A stretch of 64,000 nt of DNA from Sulfurirhabdus autotrophica (GCF_004346685.1 NZ_SMCO01000010.1:55859-119858), one strand, 5' to 3'. Numbered from the stretch's first letter, positions 44,351 to 53,377 are shown. Notes: generated from the sequence alone by a model not told the origin. Numbers and translations are program-made.

Positions 44351-44566
44351 ATGACTGTAAATCGTATTGTGCGCATTGTCGCAGGTTTTTTTGTAATGTT
44401 ATCATTGGCTTTAGGTGTTCAAGGTAGTCCCATTTTCCAAAATGTAAACTGGCTGTGGTTTACATTATTTGTAGGATTTAACCTGTTTCAGAGTGGGTTT
44501 ACCAAGTTTTGTCCGATGGACACCATTCTCAAGAAGTTTGGTGTAAAAGAAACCTGCGGGTCTTGA
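44351..44566 (+). CDS. DUF2892 inner-membrane protein (YgaP C-terminal-like)
   Basis: 71 residues from the ATG at 44351 (AAAGG upstream). Two transmembrane helices (about 6-24 and 31-50) and a conserved NLFQSGFTKFCPMDTILKKFG tail with one Cys. DUF2892 proteins are found alone or fused to rhodanese, as in E. coli YgaP, whose gene is controlled by the BigR-like ArsR repressor YgaV. The rhodanese gene follows 22 bases downstream, so this is the split equivalent. Confidence 0.88.
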   Translation: MTVNRIVRIVAGFFVMLSLALGVQGSPIFQNVNWLWFTLFVGFNLFQSGFTKFCPMDTILKKFGVKETCGS

Positions 44567-44588
44567 TTATTTTTAAGGGGTATTAAGG

Positions 44589-45002
44589 TTGGATTTTTTG
44601 CAAAATAATCTGGGACTCTTCGGATTGGCTGTGATCAGTGGCGTGATGCTGCTGTGGACCACCTTCGGTGGAAGACTTTCCGGTGTGAAAGAAGTGGATT
44701 CAGTCGGAGCAGTTCAACTCATGAATCATCGTGATGCGCTGGTACTGGATGTACGTGAAGACAAGGAAGTTGCCGCAGGTCGTATCCCAAACTCCAAACA
44801 CATTCCGCTGGGGCAGCTAGCAAGCCGCTTACAGGAATTGACTAAATACAAAGAAAAGCCCGTTGTGATCAGTTGTCGTAGCGGTGCACGTTCTGCCAGT
44901 GCCTGCAGGACTTTGGCCAAGAGCGGGTTCACGGAAGTATATAATTTGAAAGGGGGTATTTTGGCCTGGGAACAGGCAAATATGCCCGTAGAGAGGAAAT
45001 GA
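44589..45002 (+). CDS. Membrane-anchored rhodanese sulfurtransferase (YibN-like)
   Basis: 137 residues from a TTG (GGGG 8 bases upstream). One N-terminal helix (about 8-25) then a single rhodanese domain with catalytic C96 in ISCRSGARS. It transfers sulfane sulfur between thiols at the inner membrane. In E. coli the homologous yibN also precedes grxC and secB, so this gene belongs to both the conserved block and the ArsR/DUF2892 cassette. The glutaredoxin gene starts one base after its stop. Confidence 0.9.
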   Translation: MDFLQNNLGLFGLAVISGVMLLWTTFGGRLSGVKEVDSVGAVQLMNHRDALVLDVREDKEVAAGRIPNSKHIPLGQLASRLQELTKYKEKPVVISCRSGARSASACRTLAKSGFTEVYNLKGGILAWEQANMPVERK

Positions 45003-45003
45003 A

Positions 45004-45261
45004 ATGCCAAATGTAAGTATGTATTGTACCGGGGTTTGTCCTTATTGCACCATGGCAGAACGCCTGTTGCAACGCAAAGGCGTTTCGGAAGTGACTAAGA
45101 TCCGTGTTGATGTCGAACCGGGTAAACGTGAAGAAATGATGGAACGTACCGGACGCCGCACAGTGCCTCAGATCTATATTGGCGATTTCCATGTTGGTGG
45201 ATTTGATGACCTTTCTGAGTTAGATGTGGAAGGCAAGCTGGATGAGTTGCTGAAAGCTTAA
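45004..45261 (+). CDS. grxC: Glutaredoxin 3
   Basis: 85 residues with the dithiol active site C12-P-Y-C15, an additional C8, and the glutathione-binding TVPQIYIGDFHVGG region around 58-71 (cis-Pro). GrxC reduces protein and mixed disulfides using glutathione. Located between rhodanese and trxC; the usual yibN-grxC-secB block is interrupted here by trxC. Confidence 0.94.
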   Translation: MPNVSMYCTGVCPYCTMAERLLQRKGVSEVTKIRVDVEPGKREEMMERTGRRTVPQIYIGDFHVGGFDDLSELDVEGKLDELLKA

Positions 45262-45309
45262 ACTTGATTCATTTTCTGTAATGGATTGCTTGTACTATAT
45301 TTAAAACTT

Positions 45310-45732
45310 ATGATAAATATTGTTTGCTCGCATTGTCAGGCTATAAATCGCGTACCACAAGAACGCATGGGGCAAGGCCCAAAGTGCGGGAAGTGTAGTT
45401 CGCCCATTCTGGAAGGCATACCAGTAGAATTAGGTCAGAAAGACTTTGCGCGGTTTATTGCGAAAAATGATCTGCCTGTAATCGTGGACTTCTGGGCTTC
45501 CTGGTGTGGTCCGTGTAAGATGATGGCACCCATTTTCACGCAAACGGCTGCGCAACTTAAAACACAATTTCGTTTTGCCAAGGTAAACACCGAGCAAGAA
45601 CAGTCATTGGCCAGCCAATATCAAATCAGAAGTATTCCTACTCTGGCGCTGTTCAAAAATGGCGTTGAAGTAGACAGGGTGTCAGGAGCGCTTGATGGCC
45701 CTAGTTTGGTTAATTGGTTAAAGCAGCACTGA
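45310..45732 (+). CDS. trxC: Thioredoxin 2 (TrxC)
   Basis: 140 residues from the ATG at 45310. An N-terminal zinc-ribbon with C6-x2-C9 and C26-x2-C29, then a thioredoxin fold with active site W-C66-G-P-C69 and cis-Pro in IRSIPTLAL. The zinc ribbon distinguishes TrxC from TrxA and is associated with redox stress response. It is inserted between grxC and secB, adding a third thiol-handling gene to the cluster. Confidence 0.94.
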   Translation: MINIVCSHCQAINRVPQERMGQGPKCGKCSSPILEGIPVELGQKDFARFIAKNDLPVIVDFWASWCGPCKMMAPIFTQTAAQLKTQFRFAKVNTEQEQSLASQYQIRSIPTLALFKNGVEVDRVSGALDGPSLVNWLKQH

Positions 45733-45885
45733 AATATATTTTGTACGTTGACGTTTTGCCAAGAAAGATTGAAGATACTATGATGTCTTCAAAGTGAAAA
45801 ATTATAAATATAAAATGATTCAACCGGGTGGGCTACCCATCCATTCCATTAACAGTACTATTTTTATTCTAAAAGACCCAAAAAA

Positions 45886-46347
45886 ATGAGCGAACAAGAA
45901 CAACCCGTTTTTTCCATTGAAAAACTGTATCTGAAAGATCTTTCCCTTGAAATTCCAAATGCACCACAAATCTTTCTGGAGCGCGAAGCGCCTCAAATTG
46001 ATGTGCAATTGAACACCAAACAAGGTGTGGTGAGTGAAGGTATTTATGAGACTTCATTGACCGTGACCATTACTGCGAAATTGCAGGAAAAAACCATGTT
46101 TCTGATTGAAGCCACTCAGGGCGGAATATTCCGTATTAATAACGTACCCGCTGAAGAAATGGATCCTATTCTGGGCATTGCCTGTCCGAATATTTTGTTC
46201 CCCTATGTGCGTGAAGTGGTTTCAGATGCTGTAACACGCGCAGGATTTCCTCCTGTTATTTTGAACCCGATGAATTTTGAGGGTTTGTATCAACAGCAGA
46301 AACAGGCTCAACAAGATCAGGCAGCAGCAGCTGGTACGACTCATTAA
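45886..46347 (+). CDS. secB: Protein-export chaperone SecB
   Basis: 153 residues with the SecB core: [15 protein letters not shown] [15 protein letters not shown], the QIDVQLNT strand, and [32 protein letters not shown] (residue region 100-132). It holds preproteins unfolded and delivers them to SecA. The C-terminal tail is Gln/Ala-rich. Neighbours grxC and gpsA as in E. coli. Confidence 0.96.
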   Translation: MSEQEQPVFSIEKLYLKDLSLEIPNAPQIFLEREAPQIDVQLNTKQGVVSEGIYETSLTVTITAKLQEKTMFLIEATQGGIFRINNVPAEEMDPILGIACPNILFPYVREVVSDAVTRAGFPPVILNPMNFEGLYQQQKQAQQDQAAAAGTTH

Positions 46348-46374
46348 TACAGTGTGTGTTAAAGGGTGTGTGGC

Positions 46375-46830
46375 ATGAAAAATAAGGCACTGATATTCCT
46401 GTCAGGAGTGTTAGGTGCCTGTTTGTTGCTGAGTACCACAACGTGGGCGTTGGAGTTTCGTTCCATCGCCGCAAATGCCACCATAATGTATGATGCGCCT
46501 TCGCTGAAAGCTAACCGCTTGTTTATTGCAAGCCAATATTATCCGGTCGAAGTGGTTGTTAGTCTGGAGCATTGGGCCAAGGTTCGCGATATCAGTGGCG
46601 ATCTGACCTGGGTAGAAAAAGAAAAGCTGAGCGAAAAGCGTACGGTTATGGTCAATGTGCCGCTTGCCGATATTATGCAAGCGCCTGATAGCAAGTCGCC
46701 ACTAGCCTTTCAGGCTGAGCAGCGTGTTGCATTGGAACTGCTCGAGTTTTCTACGCCTGGCTGGGTCAAAGTTCGTCATCGTGATGGTCAAAACGGGTAT
46801 ATACCTATTTCCCAAGTGTGGGGCATATGA
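46375..46830 (+). CDS. Exported SH3-like domain protein
   Basis: 151 residues from the ATG at 46375. A signal peptide (cleavage near TTWALEFRS, residue about 25), then two bacterial SH3-like repeats with ATIMYDAPSLKANRLFI and WVKVRHRDGQNGYIP. Found between secB and gpsA in many betaproteobacteria. Likely periplasmic, possibly binding peptidoglycan. Confidence 0.85.
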   Translation: MKNKALIFLSGVLGACLLLSTTTWALEFRSIAANATIMYDAPSLKANRLFIASQYYPVEVVVSLEHWAKVRDISGDLTWVEKEKLSEKRTVMVNVPLADIMQAPDSKSPLAFQAEQRVALELLEFSTPGWVKVRHRDGQNGYIPISQVWGI

Positions 46831-46894
46831 TGCACGTGTACGGATTTCAGCGTGATGAATCCTTATCATACCAAGTTCAATAGTCGGAACCAGA

Positions 46895-47893
46895 ATGAAA
46901 ATTGCAGTTTTAGGTGCAGGTGCCTGGGGAACGGCATTGGCAATCAGTTTGGCCAAGCAGCATGAGGTTACTTTGTGGGCGCGCAATGCGCTTCAAGTGG
47001 CTGAAATGGCAGAGGCTCGTTGTAATAGCCGATATTTACCAGGTTTTACTTATCCATCTGAGTTGCAGGTTGAGTCCGACCTGTCTAAAGCGCTGCATTC
47101 GGCTAATCTTAGTTTAGCCGTTGTCCCTACAGCGGGGTTTCGACCGCTTCTTCGTGAAATTGCAACTACCGGCCTGTCAGTGCCGTTGATCTGGGCTTGT
47201 AAGGGTTTTGAGTCCGGAACAATGAAACTGCTTCATGAGGTTTATGCGGAAGAACTTGGGCATGCTATGCCATGTGGCGTGATATCTGGTCCGAGTTTTG
47301 CGCAGGAAGTTGCATCCGGGCTCCCTACGGCACTAACGCTGGCATCCACAGATAAAACTTTTGCCAGAGAAGCCGCTGCGCAAATTCACTCAACGCATTT
47401 ACGGGTTTATACCAGTGAAGATGTGATTGGAGTGGAATTGGGTGGCGCCGTTAAAAATGTGATGGCCATTGCAGCGGGTATATCGGATGGTATGGGGTTT
47501 GGCTATAACGCTCGCGCGGCGTTGATAACACGAGGTCTTGCTGAAATGACAAGACTCGGCATGGCCTTGGGAGGCCAGCCAGAAACATTTATGGGGCTGA
47601 CTGGCGCGGGCGATTTAATTCTGACCTGTACCGGAGATTTATCGCGTAATCGTTCCGTGGGATTGAAATTGGCGAAGGGTGAAAGCCTGGAAAGAGTGCT
47701 GCAAGAATTAGGGCATATTGCTGAGGGCGTTTTTACCGCTCGTGAAGTACAGAACCTGGCACGCAAAATGAATGTGGAAATGCCGATTACAGAAGCAGTC
47801 TGTCAGGTGCTGTATGAAGGATTGCCGGCTAAAACTGCCGTTGAGGCGTTGCTGAACCGGGACCAAAAGGCAGAAAATCTAAGCCGACAGTGA
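46895..47893 (+). CDS. gpsA: Glycerol-3-phosphate dehydrogenase [NAD(P)+]
   Basis: 332 residues. NAD-binding GAGAWGTALA at the N-terminus, catalytic Lys in GGAVKNVMAIAAG, and the C-terminal GAGDLILTCTGDLSRNR motif. It makes glycerol-3-phosphate for phospholipids from DHAP. Part of the secB-gpsA-trmL block. Confidence 0.96.
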   Translation: MKIAVLGAGAWGTALAISLAKQHEVTLWARNALQVAEMAEARCNSRYLPGFTYPSELQVESDLSKALHSANLSLAVVPTAGFRPLLREIATTGLSVPLIWACKGFESGTMKLLHEVYAEELGHAMPCGVISGPSFAQEVASGLPTALTLASTDKTFAREAAAQIHSTHLRVYTSEDVIGVELGGAVKNVMAIAAGISDGMGFGYNARAALITRGLAEMTRLGMALGGQPETFMGLTGAGDLILTCTGDLSRNRSVGLKLAKGESLERVLQELGHIAEGVFTAREVQNLARKMNVEMPITEAVCQVLYEGLPAKTAVEALLNRDQKAENLSRQ

Positions 47894-47895
47894 AA

Positions 47896-48360
47896 TTACA
47901 CGCCATCTTCAAATCCTGATTGGCGCCATGCTTCAAAAACAGTCACTGCAACTGAGTTGGAAAGATTCAAGCTGCGGCTGTGGGGGAGCATAGGCAAGCG
48001 AATGCGATTCTCCGCTGAAAAGGACTCAAGAATATCGGCAGGCAGCCCTCGGGTTTCCGGCCCGAATACAAATACATCTCCCTTTACATATTCAACATCG
48101 CTAAAACGTTTAGATCCTTTCGTGGTTGCGGCAAATAGCCGCCTTCCTGCGAAGTGCTGCATACATTCTGCCCAGTTTTCGTAGACCACCAGTTTTGCAT
48201 ACTCGTGATAGTCTAAACCCGCTCGTTGCAACTGCTTGTCTTCCAGTGCGAAGCCAAGTGGCTTAACTAAATGGAGTCCGGTACCTGTGTTCGCGCACAA
48301 GCGGATGATATTGCCGGTATTTGGGGGGATTTCAGGTTGATATAAAATGATGTCAAACAT
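47896..48360 (-). CDS. trmL: tRNA (cytidine(34)-2'-O)-methyltransferase TrmL
   Basis: 154-residue SPOUT methyltransferase. It begins FDIILYQPEIPPNTGNIIRLCAN and carries the knot motifs GPETRGLP and LPMLPHSRSLNLSNSVAV. It modifies the wobble base of tRNA-Leu. Its stop abuts gpsA (convergent, 2-base gap). Confidence 0.95.
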   Translation of the reverse strand: MFDIILYQPEIPPNTGNIIRLCANTGTGLHLVKPLGFALEDKQLQRAGLDYHEYAKLVVYENWAECMQHFAGRRLFAATTKGSKRFSDVEYVKGDVFVFGPETRGLPADILESFSAENRIRLPMLPHSRSLNLSNSVAVTVFEAWRQSGFEDGV

Positions 48361-48448
48361 TGGCTTGTGTGATGAAGGGAAAAAAGTTAATCTAAAGATT
48401 CAATGAAATGCGACGATAACATAATAATTTACTATAGATGTGCTGTGA

Positions 48449-48464
48449 TGGCATATAATTTGCA
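48449..48464 (+). promoter_or_regulatory. Sigma-54 promoter candidate before mshE
   Basis: TGGCATATAATTTGCA fits the -24/-12 pattern TGGCAC-N5-TTGCA with GG and GC exactly 12 bases apart. The start would be near 48475, about 30 bases before mshE, which has AGAGGA as its binding site. The same stretch contains a perfect TATAAT (48454-48459), but no -35 at normal spacing. Confidence 0.6.
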
Positions 48465-48505
48465 AATCTGGATTTTGTAACCTAAGCAATCATAGAGGAA
48501 TAGTT

Positions 48506-50209
48506 ATGGCACGGCCGGAAAAAGTCCGCTTAGGTGAGATTTTAGTGCAGCAGAAGCTGTTGTCTGAAGAACAGCTGAATATGGCACTGGCAGAACAAAA
48601 ACGTTCCGGGCGCAAGCTCGGACGGGTATTTGTGGAAAACGGTTTTGTAACCGAAGAGCAAATTTCTGGTGCTTTGGCCAAGCAGCTTAATATTCCCTAT
48701 ATCAATCTGAAGTTTTATAACCTGAAAAGTGAAGTGGCGCACATGCTGCCAGAAGTTCAGGCCCGCCGTTTTCGCGCTATTCCATTGGAAGACCAAGGCT
48801 CTGCTATCCTGGTCGGGATGGCAGACCCTACAGATTTATTTGCCTATGATGAAATTTCCCGCTTGGTAAAACGCAACATTGAACTGGCGGTGGTGAATGA
48901 AGGGGAATTGCTTCAGAACATTGATCGTATTTATCGCAGAACAGAAGAAATTACCGATTTTGCGAAGAAACTAGAAGAAGAGCTTGGCGACACAGTCATT
49001 GATTTTGGCACTATTGGCGCGGCAGCAGGTCAGGAAGAAGCGCCAGTTGTTAAACTATTGCAATCGGTTTTTGATGACGCCGTGCAGGTCAGAGCGTCAG
49101 ATATCCATATTGAACCACAAGAAACCCGTATTCAAATTCGTTTCCGTATCGATGGTTTGTTGCATTTGCAAACCGAAGCGGATATCAAGATTGCCAGTGC
49201 AATGGCCCTACGCCTGAAACTTACAGCCGGCCTCGACATTTCCGAGAAACGATTACCCCAGGACGGACGCTTTGCCGTTAAAGTCAAACAGCAGGATGTT
49301 GACGTGCGTATTTCCACCATGCCTACCCAATATGGTGAGTCCGTTGTAATGCGGTTGTTGAATCAAAGTGGGGGCGCACTTCGATTGGATTCGATCGGGA
49401 TGCCAAAAGCTATGCTGGATCGGTTTCGCACAATCGTGCAGCGTCCAAATGGATTGGTACTGGTTACAGGGCCAACCGGTAGTGGTAAAACGACCACTCT
49501 GTATGGTGCGTTATCGGAACTGAACACGATTGAACGAAAGCTGATAACGGTAGAAGATCCAGTGGAATACCGATTGCCCGGCATAAATCAGGTGCAGGTA
49601 AATGACAAAATTGATCTGACCTTTGCCAAAGTGCTTCGCTCCGCTTTGCGACAAGATCCGGATGTAGTGCTGGTGGGTGAGATGCGCGATCAGGAAACCG
49701 CTCAGATTGGTATGCGCGCCGCCATGACCGGTCACTTGGTGTTGTCAACATTGCACACCAATGACGCGGTAAGCACCCCGGTTCGTTTATTGGATATGGG
49801 GGTGCCAAGATATATGGTGGCAACGTCACTGCAAGCAGTGTTGGCGCAACGGTTATTGCGCGTTATCTGTGAAAGCTGTGCAGAACCCTATGAGCTAAAG
49901 CCAACAGAGCGCGAATGGCTGAAAAGCGAATTAAAAGATACTGTTGGAGATCGTAAATACCTGCATGGGCGTGGATGTTCTCATTGTAATGGAACAGGAT
50001 TCCGTGGGCGAACCGGTGCCTATGAAATGCTGGAAATGACCGAAGCAGTGGCTGATGCAGCAAACCACCACGACCCGGCACACTTCTTGAAAGTGGCGCA
50101 GGCCCAAATGGCTGGCGAGACATTAAGACGCCATGCCGTAGCACTGGTTTTAGCGGGTAAAACTACGGTGTCTGAGGCAATGCGTATTAGTAATCAGTTC
50201 GATGATTAA
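48506..50209 (+). CDS. mshE: MshE: c-di-GMP-binding pilus extension ATPase
   Basis: 567 residues. The N-terminal MshEN domain has two tandem c-di-GMP-binding motifs, RLGEILVQQ...L..ALAEQ at about 8-31 (with Lys in place of the usual Gly after QQ) and KLGRVFVENGF...ALAKQ at about 37-60. The ATPase core has Walker A GPTGSGKTTTLYG, Walker B VVLVGEMRDQETA and the zinc tetracysteine CESC...CSHC near 455-490. It powers MSHA pilus assembly when c-di-GMP is bound. Start of the pilus cluster, immediately behind a sigma-54-like promoter. Confidence 0.95.
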   Translation: MARPEKVRLGEILVQQKLLSEEQLNMALAEQKRSGRKLGRVFVENGFVTEEQISGALAKQLNIPYINLKFYNLKSEVAHMLPEVQARRFRAIPLEDQGSAILVGMADPTDLFAYDEISRLVKRNIELAVVNEGELLQNIDRIYRRTEEITDFAKKLEEELGDTVIDFGTIGAAAGQEEAPVVKLLQSVFDDAVQVRASDIHIEPQETRIQIRFRIDGLLHLQTEADIKIASAMALRLKLTAGLDISEKRLPQDGRFAVKVKQQDVDVRISTMPTQYGESVVMRLLNQSGGALRLDSIGMPKAMLDRFRTIVQRPNGLVLVTGPTGSGKTTTLYGALSELNTIERKLITVEDPVEYRLPGINQVQVNDKIDLTFAKVLRSALRQDPDVVLVGEMRDQETAQIGMRAAMTGHLVLSTLHTNDAVSTPVRLLDMGVPRYMVATSLQAVLAQRLLRVICESCAEPYELKPTEREWLKSELKDTVGDRKYLHGRGCSHCNGTGFRGRTGAYEMLEMTEAVADAANHHDPAHFLKVAQAQMAGETLRRHAVALVLAGKTTVSEAMRISNQFDD

Positions 50210-50311
50210 GATAAAAAGGAACAGAAAAGTGCATGTTCTGGAAATCTTTGAAATAGAAAAAGTAGCGCTATTGATCACCCGGAAGTTGTTTTATTCCGCG
50301 CAGGGATACTA

Positions 50312-51541
50312 ATGCCATTTTTTGCATATAAAGCACGTAATTCCCGGGGGGAACTGATCCAGGGGGTACTTGAAAGTGTCGATAGCAGTGCGGTAGCTGA
50401 TCAGCTATTTAGTACGGGTGTGACCCCTATTGAAATTTTACTGACCAAGAAGACAGTAACAAGCACAGAAAGAGGTTGGTGGGAACGGTTTAGCGAAGAA
50501 AAAGTACGTTCTATTGATGTGCAGCTTTTTAGTCGTCAACTTTACACCTTGTTAAAATCAGGGGTGCCCATAATGCGCGGGCTGGCTGGATTGCAGGAAT
50601 CCGCCATCAACAAGTCATTTGCACGGGTTTTGCAGGATATTCGCGAATCGCTGGATGCCGGGCGCGAACTTTCTGCCGCGATGCGACGCCATCCGGAAGT
50701 GTTCATTCCTTTTTATATCAGTATGGTGCGTGTGGGAGAAATGACAGGGCGGCTGGAAGAAATTTTTCTGCGGTTGTTTGATCACCTGGAATTTGAAAGA
50801 GAAATGCGCGAGCGAATTCGCACAGCAATGCGTTATCCGATGTTTGTTGTAATTGCCATGGTGGTGGCAATCGGGGTGATTAACCTGTTTGTTATTCCCG
50901 CTTTCGCCAAAGTGTATGCCGGCTTCAATGCCAAGCTGCCCTTTATGACCCAAATTCTGATCAATTTCTCCAATTTTACGGTGCACTACTGGCCGTTGGT
51001 GATCGCGATAATTGTGGGCGCAATATTCGGTTTTAAACTATACGTAGCCACCCCCAAGGGCTGTTATAAGTGGGATAAAGCTAAGCTTAAGATTCCGATT
51101 ATCGGGCCGATCATACTGAAAGGCACCTTGGCACGTTTCGCCCGTAGTTTTGCATTGGCCAGCAGAAGCGGTGTGCCCATTGTGCAAGCGCTGAATGTGG
51201 TTGCACAAACAGTGGATAATGCGCACATTGAAAGCCGTGTAGACCAGATTCGTGATGGAGTGGAACGGGGCGAAAGCATATTGCGTACCGCCACAACATC
51301 GGGTGTGTTCACCCCTATTGTCTTGCAGATGATCGCTGTTGGGGAAGAAACAGGAGAATTGGACAGCCTGATGGATGAGATTGCCCAAATGTATGAGCGC
51401 GAAGTGGATTACGAACTGAAAACGCTTTCATCCAAAATTGAACCTATTCTGATTGTTGGTTTAGGTATACTTGTGTTGATTCTGGCGTTGGGTGTATTTT
51501 TGCCGATATGGGACCTGGGAAAAGTTGCAATGCATAAATAA
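50312..51541 (+). CDS. mshG: MshG: inner-membrane platform protein (PilC/GspF family)
   Basis: 409 residues with two T2SSF domains, QLFSRQLYTLLKSGVPIMRGL near residue 72 and ARFARSFALASRSGVPIVQAL near 275, and three membrane helices (about 180, 230 and 385). Couples MshE ATP hydrolysis to pilin insertion. Good AGGGA site. 100 bases after mshE, same direction. Confidence 0.94.
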   Translation: MPFFAYKARNSRGELIQGVLESVDSSAVADQLFSTGVTPIEILLTKKTVTSTERGWWERFSEEKVRSIDVQLFSRQLYTLLKSGVPIMRGLAGLQESAINKSFARVLQDIRESLDAGRELSAAMRRHPEVFIPFYISMVRVGEMTGRLEEIFLRLFDHLEFEREMRERIRTAMRYPMFVVIAMVVAIGVINLFVIPAFAKVYAGFNAKLPFMTQILINFSNFTVHYWPLVIAIIVGAIFGFKLYVATPKGCYKWDKAKLKIPIIGPIILKGTLARFARSFALASRSGVPIVQALNVVAQTVDNAHIESRVDQIRDGVERGESILRTATTSGVFTPIVLQMIAVGEETGELDSLMDEIAQMYEREVDYELKTLSSKIEPILIVGLGILVLILALGVFLPIWDLGKVAMHK

Positions 51542-51564
51542 TTCCCGAGCTATAGGAAAACGGT

Positions 51565-52110
51565 GTGTTTGGACTAAAGCAGGAATTGCAGAAGAGCGTG
51601 GTTGGTGTCTCTAAACACCAAGGTTTCTCGCTCTTTGAGCTGATGGTTATATCGGTGTTGATCAGTATTTTGGCGATCGTTTTAATAAATCGTTTACTTT
51701 ACTATCAAGAACTCGCTGAAAAGGCCGATATGGAATACAAGGCAACTGAGCTTCAGAGTGGACTGCGCTTGCGCATGGCTAAACTGTTAATTGAAGGGCG
51801 TGCTCAAGAGTATAGTAAGTTGGCGCTGGAAAATCCGTTTGATTGGGTAGAGAATAAACCAGGCAATTACGTTGGGCAATTTAAGAATGCAAACCCTAAA
51901 CAGCTTCCTGCAGGAAGCTGGTATTACGACTTAACAAGACATACACTTGTTTACTTGGTAAGAAACGGAAATCATTTCCAATCTGGAATTGCTGGGGAAA
52001 AACAGGTGCGGTATCAGGTGAAGCTCATACGTAACCCACCGGGTGTCGGCGTTGATCAACCCTTTGCCAGCATAAAACTGGTATTGATAGAATCTTATCA
52101 ATGGTTTTAA
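51565..52110 (+). CDS. mshF: MshF-like prepilin/minor pilin
   Basis: 181 residues from a GTG at 51565. A type III-like N-terminal methylation segment, QGFSLFELMVISVLISILAI, has the processing Gly-Phe near residue 18. The C-terminal part has no recognised domain and only a few polar loops. Position between mshG and the pilin genes matches mshF of Vibrio; sequence alone does not prove identity. Confidence 0.75.
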   Translation: MFGLKQELQKSVVGVSKHQGFSLFELMVISVLISILAIVLINRLLYYQELAEKADMEYKATELQSGLRLRMAKLLIEGRAQEYSKLALENPFDWVENKPGNYVGQFKNANPKQLPAGSWYYDLTRHTLVYLVRNGNHFQSGIAGEKQVRYQVKLIRNPPGVGVDQPFASIKLVLIESYQWF

Positions 52111-52183
52111 TTGATAAGAAGTTGAAATGGTTTTTTGTGATTGAAAGATTTGTTTGAATTATCGTAAGTAAGGAGCGAAAGAA

Positions 52184-52666
52184 ATGCAAAAAATTCAACG
52201 TGGTTTTACGCTGATTGAGTTGGTGGTGGTTATTACTATTCTAGGTATCTTGGCAGCGATTGCCTTGCCAAGGTTTACCGCACTACAAGCCGATGCCCGT
52301 TTAGCTAAAATGAATGGTGCAATGGGTGCGGTGAAATCCGCTGCAGCAATGGCCCATGCGACATTGATTACGCGCGGTTTTGACGCAAGTTTCACAGGAA
52401 CGCCTGTCCCGAACATCATCATCGAGGGAACCGTTGTTGTTTATACTAACGGTTATCCTAACGTGGCGACAATTGTTCCACTGGCAGGATTGGTGGCTCC
52501 GGACTATGTGATAGCAGGATTAACGGCGCCCCGGATTGCCGCGCCAGATGCAAATCATACAGGCGCAGCTGCGGCAACGGATTGCACTATCTCCTATACT
52601 GCGGCGGCTGCGGCAAATTCATTACCAACTTATGCGATTACGGCTACATTGGCTACTTGTGCATAG
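52184..52666 (+). CDS. mshA: MSHA-type pilin (MshA/MshB-like)
   Basis: 160 residues. A short leader QKIQRG then the pilin helix [16 protein letters not shown]; prepilin peptidase would cut after Gly7. The globular part is Ala/Thr-rich and has one Cys pair (C in TDCTISY and the C-terminal ATCA), as in MshA-type pilins. Strong AAGGAG site. It may be MshB or MshA; the tandem second pilin makes the assignment ambiguous. Confidence 0.82.
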   Translation: MQKIQRGFTLIELVVVITILGILAAIALPRFTALQADARLAKMNGAMGAVKSAAAMAHATLITRGFDASFTGTPVPNIIIEGTVVVYTNGYPNVATIVPLAGLVAPDYVIAGLTAPRIAAPDANHTGAAAATDCTISYTAAAAANSLPTYAITATLATCA

Positions 52667-52687
52667 AATTGGCGTTTACAAACTGGT

Positions 52688-52703
52688 TGGCATGTAACTT
52701 GCT
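52688..52703 (+). promoter_or_regulatory. Sigma-54 promoter candidate before the second pilin gene
   Basis: TGGCATGTAACTTGCT has GG and GC 12 bases apart and matches the -24/-12 consensus closely. The start would fall near 52715, 48 bases before the pilin ATG at 52763. RpoN-dependent transcription is common for type IV major pilins. Confidence 0.65.
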
Positions 52704-52762
52704 ATGTTTATAGTTAGCAACTTTTTGAGTTGAATTTTTTAAAAGTGAAAAGGAAATTGGAA

Positions 52763-53134
52763 ATGAAAACGAGTCAAACAGGTTTTACTTTGATTGAATT
52801 GGTAGTGGTAATCGTAATTCTGGGGATTTTGGCTGCGACCGCCCTGCCGAAATTTATTGATTTATCTTCTGAGGCTAAGGCTGCTGCACTACAAGGCGTA
52901 AAAGGTGCAGTTGAATCCGCTAGTGTCATTAATTATGGAGCTCGTAAGGCCAGCGCAGGTGCAAAAGGGGTCCCAGTAGCTAATTGCACTGATATTGCAA
53001 GCGCCATGCAAGGCGGGTTGACGACAGGTTATACTCTTACAGCCGCTGCTATTGCTGTGGATACAACAGTAGCATGTACTATTACTCAAACTTCTGGTGG
53101 CGCTACGACCACTGCAAGTGTGACTGGTGTTTAA
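52763..53134 (+). CDS. mshA: MSHA-type pilin, second tandem copy (likely major pilin)
   Basis: 123 residues from the ATG at 52763 (AAGGAAATTGG upstream; the frame opens at 52730). Leader MKTSQTG then [16 protein letters not shown]. It shares ALP-F and the Ala-rich helix with the preceding pilin and has cysteines in NCTDIA and ACTITQ. It has its own sigma-54-like promoter and is followed by a double terminator, which suggests the highest expression of the cluster and the role of major subunit. Confidence 0.83.
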   Translation: MKTSQTGFTLIELVVVIVILGILAATALPKFIDLSSEAKAAALQGVKGAVESASVINYGARKASAGAKGVPVANCTDIASAMQGGLTTGYTLTAAAIAVDTTVACTITQTSGGATTTASVTGV

Positions 53135-53201
53135 GTTTAGTGCGTAAAGTAGTAAAAGATAATTTTCTGCGTATAAAGTTGCGAAATTTGGAAATTTAAT
53201 C

Positions 53202-53260
53202 AGGGGTAGAACCCCTAATGGTGGGGATTAAAGGGGCGCGGAAGTGCCCCTTTATTTCTT
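53202..53260 (+). terminator. Double hairpin terminator after the major pilin gene
   Basis: AGGGGT-AGA-ACCCCT (53202-53216) is followed by AAAGGGGC (53230-53237) pairing with GCCCCTTT (53246-53253) and a T-rich end. It isolates the pilin transcript from mshC, which begins 118 bases further on. Confidence 0.85.
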
Positions 53261-53377
53261 GTGAAATGATGTCGTTTCTGTGCTGAAACGCAGTGATTTC
53301 TTGCAGAGGACTATGATATGGTTTGTATGTGGAGACGCTGTAAGCTTATGATTGTTTTGACGAGTATCTAAATTATA

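Noticed and set aside
48454..48459. Perfect TATAAT before mshE as a sigma-70 -10 box
   Set aside because: No acceptable -35 element at 16-18 bases; the same bases fall between the GG and GC of a better sigma-54 match.
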